The notes under the pieces: generated by a model | Seen by the model: only the letters and a program-made list of their open reading frames with translations | Told to the model about the DNA's origin: nothing | Database searches by the model: none | Made by a program: the position numbers and the translations under genes | Shown here: positions 42,628 through 53,525 of the stretch, piece after piece | Position numbering within the stretch: the stretch's first letter is position 1 | Layout: each line of letters starts with the position of its first letter | Assembly (NCBI RefSeq): GCF_022539665.2 | Contig: NC_081340.1 | Coordinates: 2,728,001-2,792,000, forward strand | DNA: 64,000 bases | Source of the DNA: Daphnia carinata | Taxonomy: Eukaryota > Arthropoda > Branchiopoda > Diplostraca > Daphniidae | Reading direction: 5' to 3'

Positions 42628-44600
42628 GAAGCAAAAGTCAAGGCTGATTATGATCAGGGAATAAAGCTGTAAAAGCACTAGAAACAGACATTGGGATAAA
42701 AGTCAGACATTGCTATCGCTTTTGCCATATTATGTCACTTACTTTTGTCAAATTTCTTCTTTAACACAATCCTGTGGAGACAGTGCAAAATGTTCAACAG
42801 AACGTGTTGCTGTGAAGATCTCAGCAATTACAACGTAAAAACAAAACGTGACGAAATTCAAAGTTCTTGATTTTCTCCTAAATCGATGACACCTGTTCAG
42901 CCTATACAAACCCCACCTCTCAAGTATAGCCTACGTTTTGCAAGAGCCAATGCCAACAACCGCCCAAGCACTTTGCCCTAACGACTAGCACTGCCAACTT
43001 CCAGCGACTGCATTCGGCCTGAATATATTATTGGAACGGCATGCAGAGCCTACAATGTTTTACGGATGCTACTAACTTTTGGACTCAGTGATAAGGCCCC
43101 TATTTCCACGGAGTAGACTAGTGTTCAAGTTCTTTTGTTTGACTCCGCAGAAACAGCGCGAAAACGTGCATGATTTCTCGCAATAAGAAGCAGAAACGAC
43201 ATATGCATATAGGCTAACAACCATAAAATAAACTCCGTCTAGTCAGGCAATGAACCGTAATCATACTAAAAAAATAAATAAATAAAAGTTTCAAACAATC
43301 GTCAACATTACAACAACAAGCTAACCAAAGGAAGTGTTAAATTTCCAATACTAATGCTTCTCTTCCTCCATAAAAAAGAAATCTTGATTCCTAAAAACTT
43401 TTCTATTGGCACTGGAACCATAGCATAAATTTTAAATTAATAAAATTGAATAATTAAATGCATTCAAGATGTTTATCATTATACTAGCATCTTAAAATAA
43501 AAACTAATAAAATCATAGTTTAGCTACGATTTCACCGTATACATTAATGCATATTGTTTTTCCTTAACTAGAAGAACCTTTAGCATGCGTCCATTCAGAC
43601 GATTGTGAGATTTTAAACACAAACAGGTGCACTTTTTGTTTCACGATAGATTAGTATTATTTGAGCCAAACAGAGAATTGGTTGGCAGGAGAAAGCTATC
43701 GAAAATCGATGGATGACGTCAAACTGTAGATGGTCATGTAAATACAAGAATTAAGGCAAGAAAATAAAGGTAGTTTATGTTCGGTTACGTCATAAAATAC
43801 TTAATAATTTAAGTTATCGAGTGAAAAGGTTTGAGCCTTAATTTAATGTTTTTAAGAATTTTAACTGTCTGATAATTATGAAACACAAACATGCTCTTTT
43901 TATGGTATACTATTAATAATAACAAGACAAGACCGATTAGATAAGACATCGCATTACTCCATAAGTGTGACAACATTTCTTACATAACAAGTTCATCTAG
44001 TTATTCGGGATCCCAGTAAAAAAGCTGAAAAACTGGTTCTCCTCGTACGTCCACAGCTGACCACCGTTCTTTTTCACAAATAAATATTACGCCTCCTTTG
44101 TTTCTGGTTTCCATGTCTGTCAAAGTGCATTGCTATTGTCTAATATTGCTATTGCTAAGCATGATATGGCAATTCGCATTGCAATAAGCATTGAAAATCG
44201 ATGAAAAATAAATTTTGTTTCCACATCTGGGACAGTTCCAACCTGATGCCGAACATTGTGGTGTGACGTCCAGTTGGTAATCCATAGATGGCCATTGGGT
44301 TGTCTGGTTGAAAGGAAAGAAGTAGCACAGCAAAACTTAGCTTCTTACCTGAATTCCACTTGGGCTCCTCTATTTCACCTGTAGGCAGTCTGTTGTGAGC
44401 AGGAAGGTAGGTGGTACGTGCCAGCCAGCAGAGAATCATTTAGGGATATTTCTTCATTCGTAGAAGAAATTCATGAGTTCTAGCGCATTCTTTAGTGAAC
44501 GTGACGTGGGCAGAGAAAGTTGTGACACAGATGTCGCGTCCTCGAAATCTGGGTGAAATGAAAAGGCAATAACCAAAAGAACTGATACGCAGACTTCGAT
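42628..44600. other. Intergenic, no gene recognised
   Basis: This contains the inferred non-coding first exon of the SDR gene (around 42760-42900, with a donor near 42747) and AT-rich DNA. A minus-strand stretch (44150-44440) reads protein-like (RLPTGEIEEPKWNS, splice-joinable to DNPMAIYGLPTG), but no start or family could be assigned. Confidence 0.4.
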
Positions 44601-47335
44601 ATGTCTGAGTATTACGATTTCTTCTGGGGCTCTGCTGAAACAAACAGGAATTTCGATGTAAACGTTGAAACAACTGACACACCATTGTCACGCAGTGTTG
44701 CTTTAGAAAGTCTCAGGAGCTTAGTTCTTGCTCGTCCCGATGCCGGTAATAGCAAATAAGAGTTGTTCGAAGTTTTCTTCTTTATTATTATTATTGTTAC
44801 GGGTCAGGGTTTTTGTCGGACAAACTTTATTGGCGCTATTCAAACAATCGCAATTAAATCTTTAATAACAAGCAAAAATGTTAACAACATCATACAAAAG
44901 AAAACCTGTCTTAAAGATTTCTACAGTTATCGTGAAAACATAGTGCTTTCTGAAGCAATATGTTACTCAACGTAACGTATTGCTTGTCAACGTTCGTCTC
45001 AGCCAAAGAAGCCAAAAAAGTCAACAAACAGATGTTTTCGTTACCGACTATGTAGTTGAAATACTTAGCTAACTAATCCATCTACGAACATTTACAGGCA
45101 GTCTACGATTTGATGATGAATTCCTAATCCGATTTCTGACAGCAAGGCAAATGAATGTTCCAGACGCCATGCTGGTGTATGACAACTACTACCGTTTCCT
45201 GCGTCGCAATCACGAACTAATGTCTGACTATGGCGTTGACAATGTCGAGGTAGGTACTACTAGTATAGTATATAGTATAGCAGTTTCAAAATGCACGATA
45301 TAGTGAACCATATTTCATTTTTCACTTTCCGAGAACGAAAACGTGCACGAAAAATACAAGGAAATTGCATATAATGCTAGTTCTCACAAGCTTCAAAAAG
45401 AACTTCAATCTGCTTGAATTGAAGCAATAAATTTTTTGTGGGTGTGTTCATCTCAGTGAGAAAGCCTAAACAGTTTCCAAGATGGCCATGTCCTATTATT
45501 TTCAGTTTAAATCTCTAGTTACACCAGGTTACATTTTAATGGGAGACTGCTATGCACTAAGAAGGTTTGAACTTCCCGAAATTATAGGAGGAATTACTTT
45601 TTAAAAATTATTTCAAATTTTTAAGATGTTTCAGTTACATGTTCAGTACTGATATACACATAAGATTTACAAAAAATTCCCACATAAGTAGCAGCTTGCA
45701 GCATTCACGCTGAAGTTAATTACAATAGTTATTTTTATTTATTTATTTTTCTATTGTGTATATGTGCTCTGCATTATCGACACGCTGTAGGTCAAGCAAG
45801 CCTTGGAAGATGGGCTACCTGGAATGCTGCAGCAGCGAGATCGTCGAGGACGTCGTATCATGGTTTTGTTTGCTGCTGAATGGGATCCGTAATATTTGGC
45901 TAACCCTATTTGAAACTGTACATATTAGCATTCCAGTACTTATTATTACCGTACTTTGTATCCTTCGTATAGAAGCAGATACTCAGTCTCGACGATCCAA
46001 AAGGTACGTTTATTTCGATTGCTTTGGTTTTTTGTTTTCAGCTGTTGAAAGTTAAGTAGTCGATAACAAAGTGAAGGCCATCATTTACGTGATCAGTTGA
46101 AACTTGTCAAGTTGGCAACCGTTGCCAAAATCAACGAAAATTTCTGAGTCATCTACAGATCGTTCTGGAGTTGCCAACTTCTCGATACTTATTAAAGAGA
46201 CCAGTCAGAGCACTCTGTAAAGATAATGTCAATGTATTTAGTACATTATTAGAAGTAATTGTTACACATGAAGTCACATCAGAATAGGCCAGCAGAGTCA
46301 CGTCTAGAGGCTAAGTTATACATACGTTCATCCCAGAAATAAAGAAACTAAATGTATTTATTTTACAGGCCATTCACATTTCACTTGATCTGCTGCTACA
46401 GGATTCAGTGGTTCAAGATAGAGGCTTAGTTCTCATTATTGACTGGAGTCAATTTTCCTTTCGCCAGGTTTGTCGACATTTGTACATTTTTTATTTTTTG
46501 CTTCTTTTTTCTGGACTGATGCTAGCTGTCGAATAACATGTGTTAATATTATTAATGATAAAAATCTAGTATAGCAAACTCCAGCCTGCTGTCCTTCACT
46601 CCATAGCTCACGGATTGGAATATTGGTAGTGTAGCCTATTATGTTACATTGCATTTCAAAAATTCATATTTTTCTTCATTTTTTTTTACATGTACATGTC
46701 ATCATTTGCATAGCTATCCGGTGCGTTTCAAATCGATTCACTGCGTTGGACCTCCTGTAAGCAGAATGTTTTGATTTTACGATTTCATCGTTTGTGCCAA
46801 TGTGTCTGAAATTGCTTTTATCTCATCCAGTGGTACGTTGAAGCAGCGATGTCGCTTCTGAAGCCATTCTTGCGTGAAACCTCGAGGGCAAAGGTAGTGT
46901 AATCTTACTCTACTCAAAGATTCAAGTTCAGGTTTCTTCGAGTTTTTACAAAAAAAACATAGTATGAACGTTGAAACTGCACGGTTGACTATATATCCGA
47001 ATGCACTGGATGACGTAGAACAGTTAGAACAAACAAAAGTACCAGGTTTCAGCCCTCTTGGTAGGCTTATTGGTACAGAGCAACTTTGGCAAAGCTGGTC
47101 TGCCAACAGAATGTAGCCTTAAATATCAAGTGTACATCCTTATATGTTATTGTTAATAGATTTCTTTTTTGTTTCCTGTTTTTAAACTTTTAACTAGATC
47201 ATCAGCTATGGAAATAACTTGTCTATCTTGCATCAAGCTGTATCGCGAGAAATTTTGCCAGCTGAACTCGGAGGCGAGCAAGGTCCATATCAATCTTCTA
47301 TTTGGATAGATAATCTCAGAAGAGGTCAACTTTGA
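44601..47335 (+). CDS. CRAL-TRIO lipid-binding protein, clavesin/alpha-TTP-like
   Basis: This is a Sec14-like cytosolic carrier of hydrophobic ligands and phosphoinositides. Nine exons join in phase: 44601-44745, 45098-45249, 45791-45888, 45976-46003 (28 nt), 46369-46467, 46570-46625, 46714-46756, 46831-46893 and 47198-47335, giving 273 aa. The CRAL-TRIO N helix bundle is SLRFDDEFLIRFLTARQMNV. The lipid-binding domain includes RRIMVLFAAEWDP, QDRGLVLIIDWSQFSF, SKLQPAVLHSIAHGLEY, CYPVRFKSIHCVGPPW and LPAELGGEQG (the family xLPxELGG end). The order and spacing match clavesins and tocopherol-transfer proteins; which ligand is bound is unknown. It is convergent with GCP5, whose stop lies 533 bp away. 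Confidence 0.92.
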
Positions 47336-47868
47336 ATATGCTCATCCCATCATCCTTTTTGAGGCTGTTGCCATTTGGAAAAAATTGATTATGAGAAGAA
47401 GGATTTTCCTGTGCATAACTGATGCTTTCTGTCTGTTATTGAATTTGTAACTTGTCTTACCCAGATACATTTTTTTATTGATATCATGTTGAAAATGGAA
47501 TTCCATTTTGTAAACGTTGAGTAAGAAACAAACAATATGACATCAGCACCCCCATAAACTTGCTGTAAGGACTAGGGAGTCATACTGAAATTGGTTTAGC
47601 AACACCGAGCTTCGAACAGAGAAAAATGATTTAGTAGTTTTTCAACTAAATACTGATACAACTATGAACGTAAGGCACCCACATGTTTTGAAAGACCGAT
47701 AAATGTGAATGAGATTGACAAGTATTTATTCTTCGGGAATTTCAGCGATTAGTCCACATTTGCTCACTCGCCTTTGTTTCATACAAACTTCTTTTCAAAT
47801 GCCTCGAAATTAATAACTATAAGGCATCAGGCGGAAAAAAAGAGGTGGAATCACAAAATTGGTTTAGT
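47336..47868. other. Convergent 3' spacer, CRAL-TRIO gene / GCP5
   Basis: Shared 3' UTR space. TTTATT at 47725-47730 is AATAAA on the minus strand, about 140 bp after the GCP5 stop, and is a plausible poly(A) signal. No gene was seen. Confidence 0.5.
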
Positions 47869-50800
47869 TTACCGAGTTGCAGGGCAACTATGGATTAAGG
47901 CAGCTGCAAGGGTTTCGACTGTGAAATATAACGAAGATTTAATCATAATATATCCATTGCAGGGTCGTAACGAAAAACGTGTAATTACCATGAGGAAGCA
48001 TGGAATGGGCGCTATCACTGCCAAGGACAGCTGCCACAAACTGATGATGCCTCACGTAATTCTCTTCAAGTTGATTTAACTTCTCCAGCTCGAGCCCATT
48101 CTTCCACGCAATCACTACTTCACGTGAAATGGATAACACCTGTTGTATAAAATGTCTGATTAGAAACTATTGGTACGTCCCAACTTCTACACTTGTTGTA
48201 CCTCGTTAATAGCATCACGCAAAAAGGCACCCGACGGTTGTTGCAGGCATTGTTTATGTATAGAAGTTACATATTCATGGTGGCTGTCGATTATTTGGCC
48301 AAGATGAGCTGCGTTTTCTAGTTGCATATCCAGTCGGATGTGTGATGATTCCAGAACACACTCCATTATGTAGTTATCCACACTAGAAACGAAATGAAGC
48401 AGCCAAGCTCGCAGTAGCTGTAACCTATGACGCCGGGTAGCAGATGACAGTTCCTGTTGCCTTTGATGGCTAACGTTTGCAACGTCCATACAATTGAGAT
48501 CTGAATGTGACAAAAATTGTGAGGGATCAATTAAATTGTGTTTCCAACTACGATTACCTTTGAACGATAAGTGTTGAAGAGAAAACATTCCTTGCTTAAT
48601 TTGCATAAGAAAACGGAGCACGCTATTGTAGAGGGATATAGAATCTTGTGTGATAACCAAGTTGACTGGCCATGGAACTTTGTAATTGATTTGTACATCC
48701 GCCAAATTTGCTGGTGTATGTTGAATGCTTCCTCTTTTAATAGTTACAGAAAGGTACGAGCCACATTGGCCCATTCGAGACGAGATGCAGTTGAGCAGAG
48801 ATAACGTAAGGCTTGATTCGTTGTCCCACTTTTCACCGGTTTCGAGCTGCAAAAACAGAGAAAGCAATCTAAATAAATTTCAGCGTAAATTATGAATTCA
48901 TTTTCAACGAAAGTAAATAAGCAATCAAATTTTGGAATTGAAAAAAAATTAAAAATTTAAATTATCAAACCTTTTGGAAAAGTTGCAGGCAAAAGCGACC
49001 CATCAGGTCTCCGGCTTGCATCAAGTGAACACGACGAATAGTCAGGATGTGCAATTTGAGGCAACAGTCTTCGTATAAGGTATCGAGAAGTGCCCTACAT
49101 ACCAGACGCTGGCGACTGCGCAACGGTTCCAGTAGACTTCTTTCCAGCAAAGGTAAAAGGGGATAGAATTCCAATGGTACAGATACCCCGTCAACTTTAC
49201 TCCGCTCAACTTTAGAATGTTGGCTTTGGCTGGAATGATTACGGAGAGTTTCAAAAGCCTTGGTCAAGAGCGGATTCCTAACTTCCTGTTTAGGGTACTT
49301 TTTGGTCGTCACCGTGCCATTTGATGAATGGAATACTTTTCCACATTCAAAGTCATCTGATGCGAACCTACTGAAGCGGTTTCTAAAGGTTTGAATCAGC
49401 GTGCCTGAGCGACAATCATCGCTCACATGCATTGACTTTCTTTTAAGTTGGGTTAGAAGTTCAACTGAACGGCCTCCCAACAAAATATCGTCCATTAAAG
49501 GCTTTAGAAAGCTAATCAACGGTTGAGTGGTACGAGACACAAAGACTTCAGACCAGAAACGCTCATCTTGAGGTGAAACGGCTTCATTGCGTAAAATACC
49601 AAACTCCTGGTAAGGGTCCACAATTACTCCTTGATCTAGCCACAGATCAACCATGTTAAAAAAAGGTTCCAACGACGCAAATAGGATTTTTAGCAAAACC
49701 GGGTAAAGCGTAGAGTAGCTAGTAACTTGCGCTTTTTGGGCTGAATCGTATACAGTTGACAACAGGTGGGTGATGCGAGTATTATTGTCCGCCATAGACG
49801 AAGACATTTGCATTATTGTTGTGTGCATTGCAGCTATCGCTCTGATATTGAATGTCCACGATTTTAGGCGTAACAAAAGTTGACTTATAGTACTTGTAGC
49901 TTTTTGCTGAGCAACACCCTTTTCATATTCCGCAACTGATTGATTGAACTCTGCTATAACACCACTGAGTGCAACTGTATATGCCTGATAAGTTAATGTA
50001 TGCTCTTGGGGTGCTGTGTTGGTGAGAAAGAAGTTGATCTCTTTCATTGCCTTCACCAAAGGGTAAAAACAATTCACACTAAAGGATGGAAGACCAGCAA
50101 CAGTAAGCACTTTATTTTCATTGCCATTTTCTGTAGAGTTCATGGTGGTCTTTTCATTCCCACAAGATTTATGAAGAGTCCATAATACTTCATGCAGTAC
50201 ATAATATTCAATCCAAATCTTTGATGTGGAATCCTTGTCATGTGTTTTTTTAAATAAACCATTCAAGGAAAGGTTTTTGATGGAACATTGCTTTTGCTTG
50301 GAAAATGTGGGAATAATGCTTGCAGTCACACATAATTTTTGATGAAATATTTCATGGGTATTAGTAACTTGCATATTTTCCTCTTCACTTTCTGAAGTGA
50401 TGGAATAACACGAGACTGCTACAGTCTCAGGCATTGATTGTGTTACATCCTTATTAGACACCAGTTGGGTTTTACCATGTTGAAATTGCTTATTGGAATA
50501 CTTTTCAGTTTCGCTGTTAAGGTTTTGCAGAATGCACCCATCTGGAGTGAGGTAAATGTGTTCTGTTGGCCGATATGCTAATCTGATGAGCAAATATAAA
50601 ATGGACCATGTTGGATGGGTCAATCCTTTAGGTACTGTAAGTTGTATGTATTTAGTAACTAGTTGTTTGAAATGGCGGCTTTTCTTATGTTCTGCATGAA
50701 TATCCAATTTGTGTTGAATTCCTTCAATGGACCTCTTGACGTCTTGTTCAGTTGTATAGTTACAATCTTGCTTTAGCTGGCAGATGATTTCACTTACAGA

Positions 50801-50893
50801 TTTGCTCTCTTCACTTGTTTCCTTATTTGTTATCAGCTTTAGCAATTTCTTGCAAGCAGTACGAATCTCACAGTTCCTATCCATATAAGTCAT
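47869..50893 (-). CDS. TUBGCP5: Gamma-tubulin complex component 5
   Basis: This is a Spc97/98-family subunit of the gamma-tubulin ring complex that nucleates microtubules. Four exons join in phase: 48971-50893 (an unusually long 1.9-kb first exon here), 48202-48846, 47989-48139 and 47869-47918, giving 922 aa (human GCP5 1024). Diagnostic text includes EPFFNMVDLWLDQGVIVDPYQEF and FVSRTTQPLISFLKPLM with the following ILLGGRSVELL (the GCP5-type insertion region). INYKVPWPVNLVITQDSISLYNSVL and LLHFVSSVDNYIM with EYVTSIHKQCLQQP lie in the C-terminal GCP domain that contacts gamma-tubulin. YKVPWP plus the GCP5-like block order favours GCP5 over GCP2/3/4/6. The start is the first ATG. It is divergent from DNAJA1. 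Confidence 0.92.
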
Positions 50894-51059
50894 GGTCTAC
50901 TTGAGCAACTGCCACAAAGTGTTTAATGTAACGCTATAAGCGACACATTTCAGAATTTTCATTTCGTTTCAAGTGTAGGTGTCGCTCGCCATGGCTGGTT
51001 GCCACTGGTTACAGCTTACCGGTGGTGACACATTTCAAAAATCCAATATTCTTCCACCG

Positions 51060-51240
51060 TCGTCTGTTTAAGTAAAGTGCGGATGCCGACTGCGGGTTGG
51101 GGAAGCTGCGGACTTTTAGCTGCAGTCAACGGACTGGCTCAAAAAATTAAGCCGCAGTTCGCAGTTTCCCCATACTAAAGAAGTCCGCCGTTTCCTTATA
51201 CTGAGGTATGTCCGCAGTCCGCGGACTATATATATGGTCC
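51060..51240. repeat. 'GTCCGCA' dispersed repeat, copy 2
   Basis: Alternating TGCGGAC and GTCCGCA phrases end in GTCCGCAGTCCGCGGAC. The block GCGGACTTTTAGCTGC...GGACTGGCTC is the inverse of 7746-7780. It is highly self-complementary. Confidence 0.6.
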
Positions 51241-51714
51241 TGCACACTAACATAATTCTACCCGCCTACCCTGATTTTTACCCCGAAACTATAACAGCCG
51301 CCTTCTTTTAAAACGGCATCGGGGCAATCAAGGTAACTTAGTATTTTTGCCTCCCCCTGCCTTGGTTGACGAAGTGGTCCCCCCGATTGTGGCTCGAATG
51401 GCTTTTTAACTGCAGGGCGGGGAACCCGGTAGAGCCAATCGGAACCGATTCGGGACGACGGAAGGGGGAACCGGGTGACAACGGAATGACCCGCACTTTT
51501 TCACTGTCTTAGCGTCATATTATTAAAAGAATTCAAGCAATTTGATAGGTGACAATAATAATTGCGCTTAATTGGCTGTTGCGCGTTTCAATACACGTTC
51601 ATAATCGCAACTTTACATATGACATTAGTGTTTTTATTTTTTGTAGGTAGGGGGGAAATCTCTCAATTTGACAACTTAGGTACACGTTCTCGTACATTCT
51701 ATTCTGCTTGTTTG

Positions 51715-51727
51715 GAACCTTCTCGAA
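51715..51727 (+). promoter_or_regulatory. Perfect three-unit heat-shock element
   Basis: GAAccTTCtcGAA exactly matches the HSF1 trimer site nGAAnnTTCnnGAAn. It lies 164 bp upstream of the DNAJA1 start codon, in the promoter or early 5' UTR, consistent with heat-inducible Hsp40 expression. Binding is inferred. Confidence 0.75.
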
Positions 51728-51890
51728 CCTGATTTCCATTGTAAAGATGTACTGAGCTTGACGTCTAGTTTTCAGTTTTGATAGTGACGTTCTGTTGTTT
51801 AGTCGTCTCAGGCGGTTAGTTTTATTCACATCGTTTGCTAGCCGTAGAACTAAGACTTTTTGGGAACATAGTAAATTTCAGGAAACAAAA

Positions 51891-53525
51891 ATGGTAAAGG
51901 AAATGAAGTTTTACGATTTGTTGGGGGTTAAGCCCAACTGCACGAATGATGAATTAAAAAAAGCGTACAGAAAATTGGCACTAAAATATCATCCGGACAA
52001 AAATCCAAATGAGGGTGAAAAAGTAACAGCTTATAATTCAAGAAAAGTTTTATCTGCTATTTGTTCCCTAATGCAAATTATTCATTTTGTAAATCTTTGT
52101 TTAGTTTAAACTCATCTCACAAGCATATGAAGTTTTGTCTACACCAGAGAAACGAAAAATTTATGACGAGGGAGGAGAACAAGCACTGAAGGAAGGCTCA
52201 AGTGGTGGGCCTGGTGGATTCTCTTCTCCCATGGACATTTTCGGTATTTTTATTCTTCTTTTAAAAGATGATCATTAACTAATAACTGTACTTCAATGGT
52301 CAGACATGTTTTTTGGCGGTGGTGGTCGCAGCCGAAAGGAGAGGAAAGGAAAGGATGTTGTTCACCAGATGGGGGTAACTCTAGAGGAACTGTATAATGG
52401 ATCTGTTCGCAAACTTGCTCTTCAGAAAAATGTTATTTGTGATGGGTGTGAAGGTAAACAAATTTGTACGCTGGCAAGTGTTCAAGCTTTTTAACAGCTA
52501 AGTTGCTCTCCAGGTCTAGGAGGCAAGAAAGGAGCTGTAGAGCGGTGTCCTAACTGTAGAGGCAGTGGGATGCAAGTGAGGATTCAACAAATTGGTCCTG
52601 GTATGGTACAACAAATACAGTCAGTGTGTGGTGAATGCCAAGGGCAAGGTGAAAGAATTAATGCAAAAGACCGCTGTAAGGTCTGCTTAGGGAAAAAGGT
52701 ATAGCATATATTATTTTAAGAATATTTAATGTAAATAACTAATCAATGCTTTTGTTATTCAGGTTGTCAGAGAGAGAAAAGTTTTAGAAGTCCATGTTGA
52801 TAAAGGCATGGTGGATGGACAAAAGATCACATTTAGCGGTGAAGGTGATCAAGAGCCAGGGCTTGAAGCGGGGGACATTATTATTGTATTAGACGAAAAA
52901 GAGCACCCGGTTTTCAAGTAAATAACACACTGGTCTGCTTTATTGCGAAATAACCAAGCACTGTTCCTTTTGGTTCTGTTGCGTCTTTTTAGGCGATCCG
53001 GCGATAACTTAGTTATGCGAATGGAACTATCTCTTGTAGAGGCACTGTGTGGTTTTCAGAGATCAATTCATACGCTGGACGACCGTGATCTGGTTATTTC
53101 AGCACTCCCAGGACAAGTTTTCAAACAAGGAGATTTGAAATGTATTCTTAATGAAGGAATGCCACACTACCGAAATCCCTTCGAAAAAGGACGTCTCATT
53201 GTACAGTTTTCTGTCGAGTTTCCTCGACAGCTGCCTCTAGAAGTTATACCTAAATTGGAAAGTCTTCTTCCACCAAAGTAAGTTCATTTGTTATCTGCAA
53301 CTAAAATGCGGCACTTCTAAATTCGAATGAAATCATAACTGATGACATATCTTGTTGAAAAAACATAGGCCAGAGGTGATAATCTCTGATCAAGCAGAAG
53401 AGGCTGTATTGATGGACTTCAACCCGGAAGTTGAGACTCGCCGTCAGCGAGATCAGCGTGAAGCTTATTACGAAGATGACGACAATCCGCAGGGACCGCG
53501 GGGCGTGCAGTGCGCAACTCAATAG
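51891..53525 (+). CDS. DNAJA1: DnaJ (Hsp40) subfamily A member 1-like, farnesylated
   Basis: This is a type I J-protein co-chaperone that delivers clients to Hsp70 and stimulates its ATPase. Seven exons join in phase: 51891-52022, 52105-52243, 52304-52453, 52514-52698, 52763-52917, 52993-53277 and 53369-53525, giving 400 aa (human 397). The J domain (1-70) has YHPDKNP. A G/F segment follows ([14 protein letters not shown]). The zinc-binding region carries four CxxC motifs ([28 protein letters not shown]). The C-terminal substrate domains contain [12 protein letters not shown] and [20 protein letters not shown]. It ends GVQCATQ, a CaaX box predicted to be farnesylated as in DNAJA1. AATAAA at 53654-53659 is the likely poly(A) signal. 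The frame is open upstream of the ATG, but without another ATG. Confidence 0.96.

Larger units (their letters stand above)
50894..51890. promoter_or_regulatory. Divergent interval GCP5 / DNAJA1
   Basis: It contains copy 2 of the GTCCGCA repeat (51060-51240), a GC-rich stretch resembling part of the 1-1982 element arm (51300-51500), and a heat-shock element near the DNAJA1 side. Confidence 0.6.

Noticed and set aside
44133-44691. A divergent minus-strand gene next to the CRAL-TRIO start
   Set aside because: Protein-like phrases can be joined by one intron, but there is a stop directly before the only ATG and no family; kept only as a note.
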